From Vibrio sp. HA2012 (lineage in GTDB: Bacteria; Pseudomonadota; Gammaproteobacteria; Enterobacterales; Vibrionaceae), in assembly GCF_002812955.1 (NCBI RefSeq), contig NZ_PFXK01000002.1, positions 248,001-312,000 of the forward strand: a stretch of DNA of 64,000 nt. Reading direction: 5' to 3'. Each line of letters opens with the position of its first letter. Position 1 is the first letter of the stretch. Below, in pieces: positions 45,045 through 53,975 of this stretch. A program made the translations under genes and the position numbers. The notes beneath the pieces are model-generated. The model was given only the letters and a program-made list of their open reading frames with translations. It was not told the DNA's origin and searched no databases.

Positions 45045-45938
45045 TTAGAACGAGGTATCACCATAATGGTGACTGATGAAATCAATAAAAGCTCGTATTT
45101 TGTGTGGTAGAAATTGCCGGTTTGCGTACACAAGATATAAACCAATGGGGTTGGGTTGGTAATCCGGAAGGATCTTAACCAGTGTCCCCTGTTGTAAAGC
45201 GTCATTAGCGATAAAGGTGGGCTGAATAGTTATTCCTCCCCCTAAAATGGCTGCATTAACAAGAAAATCCCCGTTATTGGCAGAAATGGTTCTGTGAAGA
45301 TCTATGGTTTCCGTATTTAAGTCAAATAACTCTTGTATCAGTTGCTCCTGATCAGTGTATGAATAACTTAAAAAATTGTGGCCGGATAAGTCTGAAGGCC
45401 TGCACGGTACACCTTTACGCTTCAGATAGTCTGGTGACGCAAGCAAAGCAATTTTGATGTCGGATATCTTTTTAGCAATTATGTGGTCATTTTTCAGATT
45501 ACCAATGCGCAGAGCAATATCAACACCTTCTTCAACAAGATCTATTTTGTGGTCTGTCAGATTGAGTTTTATTTCTACGCTGGGATAGTGTTTCTGAAAA
45601 TCGAGAATAAGACGTGGCATATGACGGTGTCCAAAAGACATGGGGGCATTGACGGTTAATAGCCCGGACACGTTCTGATGCCAGTCCACCAGAGAATTCT
45701 CCATTTCTTCAATATCATCCAGAATCTGAGCACATCGACTGGCATACAAACGTCCAGCTTCCGTAAGTGATACCGTTCGGGTCGTGCGCTGTAACAGCCG
45801 GGTCTGGACATCAGCTTCTAATGCCGTTACATATTTACTGACCAACTGGGGTGATATATCTAACTTTTCTGCGGCTCTGGAGAAAGAACTCTTTTGAGCA
45901 ACCATCAGAAAGGTTTTCATCATGTAAAGTTTGTCCAT
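45045..45938 (-). CDS. LysR family transcriptional regulator
   Basis: 297 residues from ATG 45938 (MDKLYMMKTFLMVAQ), the usual LysR N-terminus; a 12-codon extension is rejected. The winged helix (SSFSRAAEKLDISPQLVSKYV) is followed by an effector-binding domain of the AaeR/CrgA-type. It is divergent from a DoxX gene, with two palindromes in the shared 115-base promoter, suggesting it regulates that gene and itself. The effector is unknown; relatives respond to quinones, aromatics or redox stress. Confidence 0.88.
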   Translation of the reverse strand: MDKLYMMKTFLMVAQKSSFSRAAEKLDISPQLVSKYVTALEADVQTRLLQRTTRTVSLTEAGRLYASRCAQILDDIEEMENSLVDWHQNVSGLLTVNAPMSFGHRHMPRLILDFQKHYPSVEIKLNLTDHKIDLVEEGVDIALRIGNLKNDHIIAKKISDIKIALLASPDYLKRKGVPCRPSDLSGHNFLSYSYTDQEQLIQELFDLNTETIDLHRTISANNGDFLVNAAILGGGITIQPTFIANDALQQGTLVKILPDYQPNPIGLYLVYANRQFLPHKIRAFIDFISHHYGDTSF

Positions 45939-45959
45939 ACCTATTTTATAAATGAATTG

Positions 45960-45974
45960 TTGATAATTAATCAA
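45960..45974. promoter_or_regulatory. LysR-type palindrome A
   Basis: TTGAT-AATTA-ATCAA, a perfect 5-5-5 palindrome containing a T-N11-A core, 22 bases upstream of the lysR start. Confidence 0.5.
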
Positions 45975-46017
45975 TGTTAGGTGTCTTTATCAATATGTCA
46001 ATTATAGTTATTTTTCA

Positions 46018-46032
46018 TATCAACGATTGATA
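46018..46032. promoter_or_regulatory. LysR-type palindrome B
   Basis: TATCAA-CGA-TTGATA, a perfect 6-3-6 palindrome 21 bases before the doxX start, with the same ATCAA/TTGAT arms as palindrome A. Confidence 0.5.
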
Positions 46033-46053
46033 ATTCTAGAACAAGGAATAATG

Positions 46054-46503
46054 ATGAACGCTCAACGATTTTATAGGATTTTCCAGTCTGAAGCAGGAAT
46101 TGCCCCATTATTGCTCAGACTTCCATTAGGTATAATTTTGTCGGCACACGGAGCCCAAAAGTTGTTTGGCTGGTTTGGTGGGTATGGGTTGGAAAGCACT
46201 GGTCAATGGATGGAAAGTATTGGTTTTGTTCCTGGTTTTTTGATGGCTTTACTTGCCGGTAGTGCCGAGTTTTTCGGGGGGCTGGCATTAGTACTGGGTA
46301 TACTGACTCGTCCCGCTGCACTTGTGGCTGCATTCACTATGCTGATGGCAATGACTGTTCATATTAACAATGGACTATTTGTCCAGAACAATGGATATGA
46401 GTTTGCTTTAATTTTGCTGGCAGTAACGATTTATCTTGCAGTCATTGGTGCAGGACGCATTTCTGTAGACTGGTTGATTAGCGTGAAACTTCGAAAAGCG
46501 TAA
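46054..46503 (+). CDS. DoxX family membrane protein
   Basis: 149 residues from ATG 46054, six bases after AAGGA; the ATG three bases earlier is too close. Four helices with LLRLPLGIILSAHGAQKLFGWFGGYG and FFGGLALVLGILTRPAAL, standard DoxX signatures. DoxX proteins are small inner-membrane proteins often under LysR control and linked to quinone/thiol stress; no single activity is proven. Confidence 0.9.
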   Translation: MNAQRFYRIFQSEAGIAPLLLRLPLGIILSAHGAQKLFGWFGGYGLESTGQWMESIGFVPGFLMALLAGSAEFFGGLALVLGILTRPAALVAAFTMLMAMTVHINNGLFVQNNGYEFALILLAVTIYLAVIGAGRISVDWLISVKLRKA

Positions 46504-46593
46504 ACATCGCTCTGCATGAATCAATCTGGGCAGATGTACTTATTTGTCTGGGTAATAACGTCATTGATAATTGAGCATTTCAGCATTAATAGA

Positions 46594-46628
46594 GGTTACC
46601 AGCTGGTTTATTCTTCATACTGGTAACC
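46594..46628. terminator. Hairpin between convergent doxX and glgC
   Basis: GGTTACCAG (46594-46602) and CTGGTAACC (46620-46628), perfect 9-bp arms with a 17-base loop in the convergent gap. Weak evidence for a shared terminator. Confidence 0.4.
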
Positions 46629-46662
46629 ATTCCTATCTTACGTCTGTATTTGGAAGAATTAA

Positions 46663-47877
46663 TTAGAACTGGTACGCTTCCGGGATAACGACAACCCCCT
46701 GTTCTGACAGGGTGAAACGTTTTCGATCTTCTTCTTTGTTGACACCAATAGTTGTGTTCGGGGGTATTTTTACGTGTTTATCTACAATGCATCTGACCAG
46801 TTGGCAGCCTTCTCCGACTTCGACATCATCAAGTAAAATACTGTCTACGACCGTTGCACCATCATCGACCATGACACCGGAAGACAGAATAGAGTTCTGT
46901 ACCGAGCCTCCGGAGATCACCACACCACTGGAGATGATAGAGTTAATAAAAATCCCTTCATTTCCGGTGATGGAAGACACGGTTCTGGCTGGTGGAAGCT
47001 GATGCTCATAGGTGCGGATTGCCCAGTTTTTCTGATACAGATTCATTGGCGGAACAGGTTTAAGCAGATCCATATTGGCCTGATAAAATGAGTCCAGCGT
47101 TCCGACATCCCGCCAGTAGGCATCTTGAGAAACCCGTCCTTCATGCCCACCGAAACGATGGGCATACACTTTTTCCTGAGTGATCAGCCGGGGAATAATA
47201 TCTTTGCCAAAATCATGGCTGGATAAAGGGTCGGCGGCATCTGTTTCCAGAGCCTCTTCAAGAGCCTCTGTTGTAAAAATATAAATACCCATTGAAACCA
47301 GACTCTTTTCAGGATCTTCCAGAGTAGGGAAAGGCTTGTCTGGCTTTTCTGTAAAAGCAATGATTTTCTGTTCTGTGTCAGTTGCCATAACGCCGAATGC
47401 GGAAGCTTCTGACACAGGCACTTCCATACAAGCAATGGTAAGATCGGCATTGGTGGTTTTATGGCGCTCTAACATGGCGGCATAATCCATGCGGTAAATG
47501 TGATCTCCTGATAAAACAATGACATATTTTGCTTCGTTACGTGAGATTAGCCACAGGTTCTGGTAAATTGCATCGGCAGTTCCGCTGTACCATTGTTCTC
47601 CTTTACGCATCTGCGGGGGAACAACCGTAATGTATTCCCCCAGCTCCGGATTGAAGACTGACCAGCCATCGCGAAGATGTTTTTGCAGTGAATGGGATTT
47701 GTATTGAGTAAGTACAAGAATCCTGCGTAACCCGGAGTGCAGGCAGTTGGTCAGAGTAAAATCTATAATCCGGTATTTTCCACCAAATGGAACGGAAGGT
47801 TTTGCCCGGTTATCTGTCAGTGGGGAAAGTCTGGAACCCACACCTCCCGCCAGCACAACGGCCATTATATCTTGCAT
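46663..47877 (-). CDS. glgC: Glucose-1-phosphate adenylyltransferase
   Basis: 404 residues. VVLAGGVGSRLSPLTDNRAKPSVPFGGKYR is the nucleotidyltransferase start (here from residue 7), followed by the catalytic VLSGDHIYRMDY and a C-terminal left-handed beta-helix (SIISSGVVISGGSVQNSILSSG). It makes ADP-glucose for glycogen synthesis and is normally allosterically controlled. No glgA/glgB/glgP adjoin it; MalS lies upstream on the same strand. Vibrios often carry two glgC copies. Confidence 0.95.
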   Translation of the reverse strand: MQDIMAVVLAGGVGSRLSPLTDNRAKPSVPFGGKYRIIDFTLTNCLHSGLRRILVLTQYKSHSLQKHLRDGWSVFNPELGEYITVVPPQMRKGEQWYSGTADAIYQNLWLISRNEAKYVIVLSGDHIYRMDYAAMLERHKTTNADLTIACMEVPVSEASAFGVMATDTEQKIIAFTEKPDKPFPTLEDPEKSLVSMGIYIFTTEALEEALETDAADPLSSHDFGKDIIPRLITQEKVYAHRFGGHEGRVSQDAYWRDVGTLDSFYQANMDLLKPVPPMNLYQKNWAIRTYEHQLPPARTVSSITGNEGIFINSIISSGVVISGGSVQNSILSSGVMVDDGATVVDSILLDDVEVGEGCQLVRCIVDKHVKIPPNTTIGVNKEEDRKRFTLSEQGVVVIPEAYQF

Positions 47878-48072
47878 GCTTTATCTCCCTGTATTCACTA
47901 AGTTATTACGGTATAACAGTGAAACCTTTCAAGGAATAAGCCAAAAGATAATATACTGATATTTATGGTGTATCTGGTTCTTAACTTTACCTTTATCCCT
48001 GTTTTGGTGCGCAGAGTTCAGTGATTTGTGTCATGATGGTGCAAATGATGGTCTGGTACAGATAAGATATAA

Positions 48073-48102
48073 GCAGACGGGGCTGGAAGATGCTCCGTCT
48101 GC
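48073..48102 (-). terminator. Terminator after malS
   Basis: GCAGACGGGGC (48073-48083) and GCTCCGTCTGC (48092-48102) pair over 11 bases with one G-U, eight-base loop. It lies six bases after the malS stop; the T-content downstream is moderate. Confidence 0.7.
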
Positions 48103-48108
48103 TGAATG

Positions 48109-50160
48109 TTATTGACCGGCAAAGGCTATGACTACTTTATCGTCTCCCAGCGTTCGGGAGAACACATAAGCATTTTTCTGCTCCAATACCTTATGTTCTC
48201 CGGCACCGATTGCTGGATGGGAATGGCGGAACTGACCGACAGTCTGCCAGTGTTTCAGAAGTGATTTGCGTTGGTCATCAAGTTTCCAGAGCATATCTGA
48301 ACGAGTTCCCTGATGAAAATCGTCAGCATACGGGCCGATATTTCTGGCTATTTCATCGCCGTAGTAAACCTGAACAGCTCCCGGACTGAGTAGTAAGGCA
48401 TTTGCTGCGGCTTTTTGCATTTCTATCGATTTGAAACGGCTGAAGAATAGTTCTGTGTCATGTGATGACATATAACTGACAGGGTTAAAATCCGGCTCAG
48501 TCCGGAGCGTATCGGCATAGCTCTGGTAGGTATCGGCCATCTGGCTGAAACACGTTGCTCCTTTATCCATTTTTTTCTGCATATCGAAATTGATTAATGC
48601 ATCAAATCCATCATCAAAATACGGACTGCGGTAGGCTGAGTGTCCCCATACTTCTCCCATCATAAAGAAAGGCTGTTCGGTCTGATTATGTGCTTTTTGC
48701 CACAGCTTAAGGCTGCGTGAGGCCTCGGTTTTCAGCCGTTTCCAGATATCTCCTTCAACATGCTTTACGGTGTCAACCCGGAAACCATCAATACCAAAGC
48801 GTTTTACCCAGTCTGTCTGCCATTCTATCAGGTAGTCTGACACACGATAATGTTGACGAGCCAGAACTCGTGTTCCCGGATTATTTAAAAGCCATTTTGG
48901 TGGGATCACTGATGTATCGGATTCAGTCAAAAAATCAGGCAAACCGGCCAGAGAAAGAGTGGTATCACTGGTTCCCGGCTGTGGATAACCCGGCAGCCTG
49001 GAACGAACCCAGTCGCTGCCCCACCAGTTTTTCCAAGCGATACTTTGTTTGTTGATGTGTGATTGATAACTATGCCAGTTCTGATTCGTTTCCGGCGTCC
49101 AGTCGGCCCACTTTGTTGGCCAGGTGCCTCCGGGGGTGATAACATCAATATGGTCAAACTGCAAATCGGCCAGTGAGGAATATCCAGCATGGTTGATTAC
49201 GGCATCAAACAGAACTTTGATGCCACGTTTATGTGCTTCTTGAATTAACTGTTGCAGATCGGTCTCTGAGCCGAAATTTTCATCAATTTTAGTAAAATCC
49301 CGAGCCCAGTAGCCGTGGTAACCATAGAAAGGAAATGAGCCACTTTCTCCTCCCCCGACAAAGCCGTGTATCTGTTCCACAATCGGTGAAAGCCAGATAG
49401 CATCAGTACCCAGACTTTTAATATAGTCCAGCTTCTCGGTGACCCCTTTCAGATCTCCGCCATGAAAGGTACCAACTTCATCTTTACCGTCTTTGTGTCG
49501 TCCGTAGCTGTGGTCGTTGGTATGATCCGCATTATTGAAACGGTCTACCATGACAAAGTAGATATTGGCATTTCTCCAGTTTAGTGTTGTTTTCGCCTGT
49601 GGTTTTTCTACGGGTTCCAGTAAGACCAGTCCTCCGCTTTCTTTTGATGGTATAAAAGAGACCTTTCCGGACTGTACAATGGCCGTTTTTCCGGTGAAAG
49701 CATCTCTGAGTTCAGTACCATCAGTGAAGGTATCATTTAGAATTATTGTGACCACGTCACTTATTCGTGCTTCACACTGAACGTTGGGAAGCGGGCGCTT
49801 GAATTCAGTTTCGGTTGCTTTTTGTGCCTGACGTGTAACAGACAGGGTATGTGCAACCGCGTCATAGCTGAATGCGTAGTCACCGGAAAAATGGATTTTA
49901 AGTGGCAACCGGGTATCTGTACCGCAATTCAGAGCAATGGGTTTGCTAAAACGAATTTTTTGCTTATCTGGTGCCCTGCAGTCGCCTGTGATATCAGAAA
50001 TTTTTACTGTATAGCTGTCTTTTGCAAGTGGGATAACCAGTGGTCTGTCCGCAGATAACGGGAAATCCCGGCTGTTGGTAGTCGTGGATACAGACAGGTT
50101 TGCTGCCAATATGCCGGGAGAAACCAGTAGCACGGTCAGACCAAGAATCTTATATTTCAT
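48109..50160 (-). CDS. malS: Periplasmic alpha-amylase, MalS-like (GH13)
   Basis: 683 residues with a signal peptide (1-19, ending ILAA). After a 190-residue N-terminal region typical of MalS comes the GH13 barrel. Catalytic residues are the Asp in IDGFRVDTVKHVE (nucleophile), Glu in MMGEVWGHS and Asp in YMSSHDTELF. Matches to E. coli MalS include GAVQVYYGDE and HPAIGAGEHK-like ends. It hydrolyses long maltodextrins in the periplasm. Its four N-terminal Cys residues fit disulphides. A weak inverted repeat (CTACGCC/GGCGTAG at 50231-50272) lies upstream. Confidence 0.88.
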   Translation of the reverse strand: MKYKILGLTVLLVSPGILAANLSVSTTTNSRDFPLSADRPLVIPLAKDSYTVKISDITGDCRAPDKQKIRFSKPIALNCGTDTRLPLKIHFSGDYAFSYDAVAHTLSVTRQAQKATETEFKRPLPNVQCEARISDVVTIILNDTFTDGTELRDAFTGKTAIVQSGKVSFIPSKESGGLVLLEPVEKPQAKTTLNWRNANIYFVMVDRFNNADHTNDHSYGRHKDGKDEVGTFHGGDLKGVTEKLDYIKSLGTDAIWLSPIVEQIHGFVGGGESGSFPFYGYHGYWARDFTKIDENFGSETDLQQLIQEAHKRGIKVLFDAVINHAGYSSLADLQFDHIDVITPGGTWPTKWADWTPETNQNWHSYQSHINKQSIAWKNWWGSDWVRSRLPGYPQPGTSDTTLSLAGLPDFLTESDTSVIPPKWLLNNPGTRVLARQHYRVSDYLIEWQTDWVKRFGIDGFRVDTVKHVEGDIWKRLKTEASRSLKLWQKAHNQTEQPFFMMGEVWGHSAYRSPYFDDGFDALINFDMQKKMDKGATCFSQMADTYQSYADTLRTEPDFNPVSYMSSHDTELFFSRFKSIEMQKAAANALLLSPGAVQVYYGDEIARNIGPYADDFHQGTRSDMLWKLDDQRKSLLKHWQTVGQFRHSHPAIGAGEHKVLEQKNAYVFSRTLGDDKVVIAFAGQ

Positions 50161-50352
50161 GTGTATCCCTTTTGAAGCGTATATCGGGAAAGCATAAATA
50201 ACTCATACAGAAGAAACATCATTCTGCCGTCTACGCCTTAAAAACGTTATCCGGATCAAGCAAGGGGCGTAGAAAATATCATGGTAAAGGTTACAGCGAA
50301 GAAGATATCTGTTCACTATACTTACAAGGGTATATGGAGTACGGAGGTTAAA

Positions 50353-50832
50353 ATGACCATTGCAACCCGCTTAAATCATTATCTGTCAGATCATTGTATT
50401 CCTTATCAAACCGTCAATCACAGCCCGAGTATCAGTTCACTTCATACTGCGATTGAGGCTCATGTACCTCCGATGCATATTGCAAAAGGGGTTATTTTAG
50501 AGGATCACGAAGGACGACACATGATGGCAGTTCTTCCGGCGAATGCTAAGGTGAGTCTGTCTATTCTGAATGATGCATTTTGTGCCAGCTACCATCTGGT
50601 CAAAGAGCATGACGTGTATAACATGTTTGAAGACTGCAGGCACGGTGCAGTTCCCCCTATGGGGAATGTTTACCATATGTCTATGGTTTGTGATACAACC
50701 CTGGCGGAACTGGAACATGTATATCTGGAAGCCGGTGACCATGAAACTTTGATTAAGCTGGATAGGAATGCTTTTAAAGAGTTTATGGGACACAGCCGAT
50801 ATTTGAGTTTTGCAAGTCAGGTTTTTCATTAA
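50353..50832 (+). CDS. YbaK/ProX-type aminoacyl-tRNA deacylase
   Basis: 159 residues from ATG 50353, six bases after GGAGG; a 24-codon extension is rejected. The YbaK/EbsC fold is shown by SLHTAIEAHVPPMHIAKGVILED, HMMAVLPANAKVSL and the C-terminal GDHETLIKLDRNAFKEFM. Such proteins hydrolyse mischarged tRNAs (for example Ala- or Cys-tRNAPro). The subfamily cannot be fixed from sequence alone. Confidence 0.85.
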   Translation: MTIATRLNHYLSDHCIPYQTVNHSPSISSLHTAIEAHVPPMHIAKGVILEDHEGRHMMAVLPANAKVSLSILNDAFCASYHLVKEHDVYNMFEDCRHGAVPPMGNVYHMSMVCDTTLAELEHVYLEAGDHETLIKLDRNAFKEFMGHSRYLSFASQVFH

Positions 50833-50847
50833 TAATCAACAAGAAAG

Positions 50848-50887
50848 AAAAGGCTTCTGTTTTTAGGGCAGAAGCCTTTTCTTTTCT
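50848..50887 (+). terminator. Rho-independent terminator after the YbaK-type gene
   Basis: AAAAGGCTTCTG (50848-50859), nine-base loop, CAGAAGCCTTTT (50869-50880), then CTTTTCT. Strong and symmetrical. Confidence 0.9.
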
Positions 50888-51018
50888 GGATGGTAAAGAA
50901 TACAGTGACGGTGATTCATCTATGGATAACGTAGCGTTGAGGCAGGGCTGAAATCCGTCTAGGATAATCTGCATTATGGTATACCGAAACAGACATTAAA
51001 GAGAAAGGAGACAACCGT

Positions 51019-51927
51019 ATGGTTGCAAAAGTACAATTATCGCCGAAAGGGCCGGAATTTTCTGAGCTGGTACAGGGATACTGGCGTATGGCTGAGTGGG
51101 ATATGAGTCCGCAAGAGCGCCTTAGTTTCCTGAAACAGCATATTGATCTTGGAATTACAACCGTTGACCATGCTGATATCTACGGAAATTATGAGTGTGA
51201 ACGCTTGTTTGGTGAGGGGCTTGCGCTGGAAAAAAGTATTCGGGAAAAGATTCAGATTGTTACTAAGTGTGATATTAAGCTCTGCACCGATAAATTTCCT
51301 GAGCGTAAGGTTAATCACTACGATACTGGTAAGAAACATATTCTTGAGTCTGTTGATCATTCTCTTCAACGTTTAAATACGGAAAATATCGATGTTCTGC
51401 TGATACACCGTCCGGATGTGCTGATGGATGCTGATGAAGTTGCGGAAGTTTTTGCTGAACTAAAACAGTCAGGAAAAGTAACGCACTTTGGTGTGTCAAA
51501 TTTTACGCCGCGTCAGTTTGAACTGCTTCAGTCTCGTCTGGATATACCTCTGGTAACGAATCAGGTTGAGATCAACCCACTGAATTTTGATGTTGCACAT
51601 GATGGTACTCTGGATCAGATGCAGATGCTGCGTACCCGGCCTATGGCATGGTCGTGTTTGGCTGGTGGCGGGATTTTCTCGGGTGAATCGGAGCAGGGTG
51701 TCCGGGTTCGCCATGAACTGGAAACCATTCGCCAGGAAGTGGGGGCTGCAACGATTGACCAGGTTATTTATGCCTGGGTTCGCCGTTTGCCGGCAAAACC
51801 TTTGCCGATTATTGGTTCCGGTAAGATTGAACGGGTAAAAAGTGCGACAGAAGCCCTGAATATCGAACTGACCCGTGAGCAGTGGTTCCGGGTTTGGGGC
51901 GCATCAAAAGGTCATGGTGTGCCATAG
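51019..51927 (+). CDS. Aldo/keto reductase, YdhF-type
   Basis: 302 residues, TIM-barrel NADPH reductase. Asp/Tyr of the tetrad lie in TTVDHADIYGNYECE, Lys in IVTKCDI, and His in VLLIHRPD. The N-terminus SELVQGYWRMAEW resembles E. coli YdhF. The physiological substrate is unknown. AAAGGAG ribosome site; flanked by strong terminators, so it stands alone. Confidence 0.9.
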   Translation: MVAKVQLSPKGPEFSELVQGYWRMAEWDMSPQERLSFLKQHIDLGITTVDHADIYGNYECERLFGEGLALEKSIREKIQIVTKCDIKLCTDKFPERKVNHYDTGKKHILESVDHSLQRLNTENIDVLLIHRPDVLMDADEVAEVFAELKQSGKVTHFGVSNFTPRQFELLQSRLDIPLVTNQVEINPLNFDVAHDGTLDQMQMLRTRPMAWSCLAGGGIFSGESEQGVRVRHELETIRQEVGAATIDQVIYAWVRRLPAKPLPIIGSGKIERVKSATEALNIELTREQWFRVWGASKGHGVP

Positions 51928-51985
51928 GCTGCAAGGAAGAGTCGTTCAATAAGGTTTGGAAAATAAAGTCAAATCTATAAAAAAG

Positions 51986-52020
51986 AAAGCCTGCCAGAAA
52001 ACCACCCGGCAGGCTTTTTT
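51986..52020. terminator. Bidirectional terminator between the aldo/keto reductase and scrA
   Basis: AAAGCCTGCC (51986-51995) and GGCAGGCTTT (52008-52017) with T-runs on both strands (TTTTTT to the right; A-run 51979-51984 to the left). It serves both convergent genes. Confidence 0.92.
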
Positions 52021-52065
52021 GCAAAGACACATGGTTAATAATGTGCTGTGTCTAGGGGGATATTA

Positions 52066-53511
52066 TTATGCAGTGGCTGCTTTCGATGCACCCGCTTTTG
52101 ATTTTTGACGAGAACCCAGAGCAAGAGTCAGGGCAAATGAAACTGCGAAAGAAATCAGCATACCAATAACATACACACTGATGCTGTCCGGACGGATAGA
52201 AATGATACCCGGCAGACCCGCTGCACCCAGAGCCTGAGCTTTTACGTTGAACATGGTCAGGAATGCACTGGATACCGCAGCAGCACAGATTGCTGCAATA
52301 AACGGATAACGCAGTTTCAGGTTCACACCAAACATTGCCGGTTCAGTAATACCCAGCAGCGCGGTGATACCGGACGGCAGGGCAATCCCTTTGGTTTTCA
52401 CATCTTTTGTCGTTACACCGACGGCCAGAGCAGCTGCTCCCTGAGCAATGTTAGACATCGCCGCGATAGGGAAGATAAAAGTACCTCCGGTCACGGCAAT
52501 ATCGGCCAGCAATTGGGTTTCGATGGCAATAAAGCTATGGTGCATACCGGTGATAACGAATGGTGCGTAGATAAAGCCGAATAATGCACCGCCGACAAAA
52601 CCGGCGGAGTCGTACAGCCAGTTCAGACCATCACCCAGCAGGAAGCCGATGTCACGGGTTGCCGGTCCTACCAGTGTGAACGTCAGGAAACCGGTAATAA
52701 AGATAGCCAGCATTGGCGTCAGCAGGTTGTCCAGTACCGATGGGATAACGCAACGCAGCCCGTTTTCTACTTTGGCCAGAATAAAGGCACACACCAGTAC
52801 CGGCAGAACCGAGCCCTGATATCCTACTTTCTGAATCTCAAAACCAAAGATGTTCCACGTTGGAATAGTTCCGGCCACACTTGCGCCACCGAATCCCCAG
52901 CCATTCAGCAGATCAGGGTGAACCATCAGCATACCCAGAGCTGCGCCGAGGAATGGGTTGCCGCCAAACTTCTTCGATGCAGAGAAGGCAAGCAGAACCG
53001 GCAGGTAAACAAAAGGAGCGTTAGCAAAAGTGTTGATCATACTTGCCAGATCGGCCATACCCGGGTTGGCATCGATCAATGACATGCCATCGATAAACAG
53101 GCCCTTAGCGGTCAGTACGTTAAACAGCCCCATCAGCAGACCGCCAGCCACGATAGCCGGGATAATAGGAACAAAGATGTCAGATAAACCTTTTACTGCC
53201 CGCTGAACGATGTTCTGTTTTTGTGCCCCGATGGCGGCCACGTCACGGGTGGACATATCAGCCATCCCGGTGAGAGAGGCCATTTCGGCGTATACCTTAT
53301 TGACGATACCGGAGCCGAAGATGATCTGGTACTGTCCGGCAACCTTAAACTGGCCTTTAACACCGTCAAGGTTTTCGATGGCTTCTTCCTGGATCAGAGA
53401 CTCATCTTTTACAGCCAGGCGAAGGCGGGTGGCACAGTGTGCCAGAGCATCGAGATTGGCTTTACCGCCGATCAGCTCTAAGAGTTCTTTTGCTACTGCA
53501 GGGTAGTTCAT
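52066..53511 (-). CDS. scrA: PTS sucrose-specific EIIBC component
   Basis: 481 residues: N-terminal EIIB (1-80) with phosphorylated C26 in LAHCATRLRLAV, then EIIC with about ten helices and GITEPAMFGVNLKLRYPF near the substrate site. It imports sucrose as sucrose-6-phosphate; the EIIA function must come from a separate protein (usually Crr). Divergent from the sucrose-6-phosphate hydrolase gene, which makes sucrose the likely substrate over trehalose or other glucosides. Confidence 0.93.
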   Translation of the reverse strand: MNYPAVAKELLELIGGKANLDALAHCATRLRLAVKDESLIQEEAIENLDGVKGQFKVAGQYQIIFGSGIVNKVYAEMASLTGMADMSTRDVAAIGAQKQNIVQRAVKGLSDIFVPIIPAIVAGGLLMGLFNVLTAKGLFIDGMSLIDANPGMADLASMINTFANAPFVYLPVLLAFSASKKFGGNPFLGAALGMLMVHPDLLNGWGFGGASVAGTIPTWNIFGFEIQKVGYQGSVLPVLVCAFILAKVENGLRCVIPSVLDNLLTPMLAIFITGFLTFTLVGPATRDIGFLLGDGLNWLYDSAGFVGGALFGFIYAPFVITGMHHSFIAIETQLLADIAVTGGTFIFPIAAMSNIAQGAAALAVGVTTKDVKTKGIALPSGITALLGITEPAMFGVNLKLRYPFIAAICAAAVSSAFLTMFNVKAQALGAAGLPGIISIRPDSISVYVIGMLISFAVSFALTLALGSRQKSKAGASKAATA

Positions 53512-53572
53512 AATTTACTCCAGTTATTGATGTCGTATCTTACAGACGTAACTTGATAAAAATTGTTTGTTC

Positions 53573-53586
53573 GGGAACGTTTGCAA
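53573..53586. promoter_or_regulatory. ScrR-type operator at scrA
   Basis: GGGAACGTTTGCAA, a LacI-family operator with central CG. It is the exact reverse complement of the site at 53939-53952, and lies 62 bases upstream of the scrA start. Confidence 0.7.
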
Positions 53587-53829
53587 AATGGATTTTTCGA
53601 TATCTTTTTCTTTTCGTCAAAGAGAATAGGGTTGAAACGTGATTATGATCGTTTTTTTACCTTTCCATAGAGTATTTGTGTGATCGTTGATTATGTTTCT
53701 ATGTGATAAATATGAGAACGATTGCGAAAATGTAATGAACAAGGGTGATATCCTATAAAAAGACAGGAATCTGATACAGATAGGCACTTGTCAGCGAAAT
53801 CATAAGCAAGATTCTGCTTATAGTATGGT

Positions 53830-53841
53830 GAAAACGCTTTC
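53830..53841. promoter_or_regulatory. Possible Cra/LacI-family site
   Basis: GAAAACGCTTTC, preceded by T-G context (GGTGAAAACGC), resembles the Cra (FruR) half-sites TGAAACG/TTCA. It lies mid-way in the 464-base scrA/scrB promoter region. A further weak LacI-like stretch is at 53713-53726. Confidence 0.35.
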
Positions 53842-53938
53842 TCTATAGTGAATGATACGGAAAAATACCAGTTCAAGTTCACAGTTTTATCCACTCTATG
53901 GGTGTTCAGCTTGTGTTTACTGATAGCTTAAAATAGAG

Positions 53939-53952
53939 TTGCAAACGTTCCC
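53939..53952. promoter_or_regulatory. ScrR-type operator at scrB
   Basis: TTGCAAACGTTCCC, the mirror copy of the scrA operator, 24 bases before the scrB start. The position is expected for repression of initiation. Confidence 0.7.
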
Positions 53953-53975
53953 GATTCGTATTGAGAGTACAAAGT

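Noticed and set aside
50262..50272. MalT box upstream of malS (GGGGCGTAGA)
   Set aside because: Only about six of ten positions fit the GGGGAKGAGG consensus and no second box is nearby.
53675..53720. CRP sites in the scrA/scrB region (TGTGATCGTTG, TGTGATAAATA)
   Set aside because: Each has only the left half; the right halves do not resemble TCACA.
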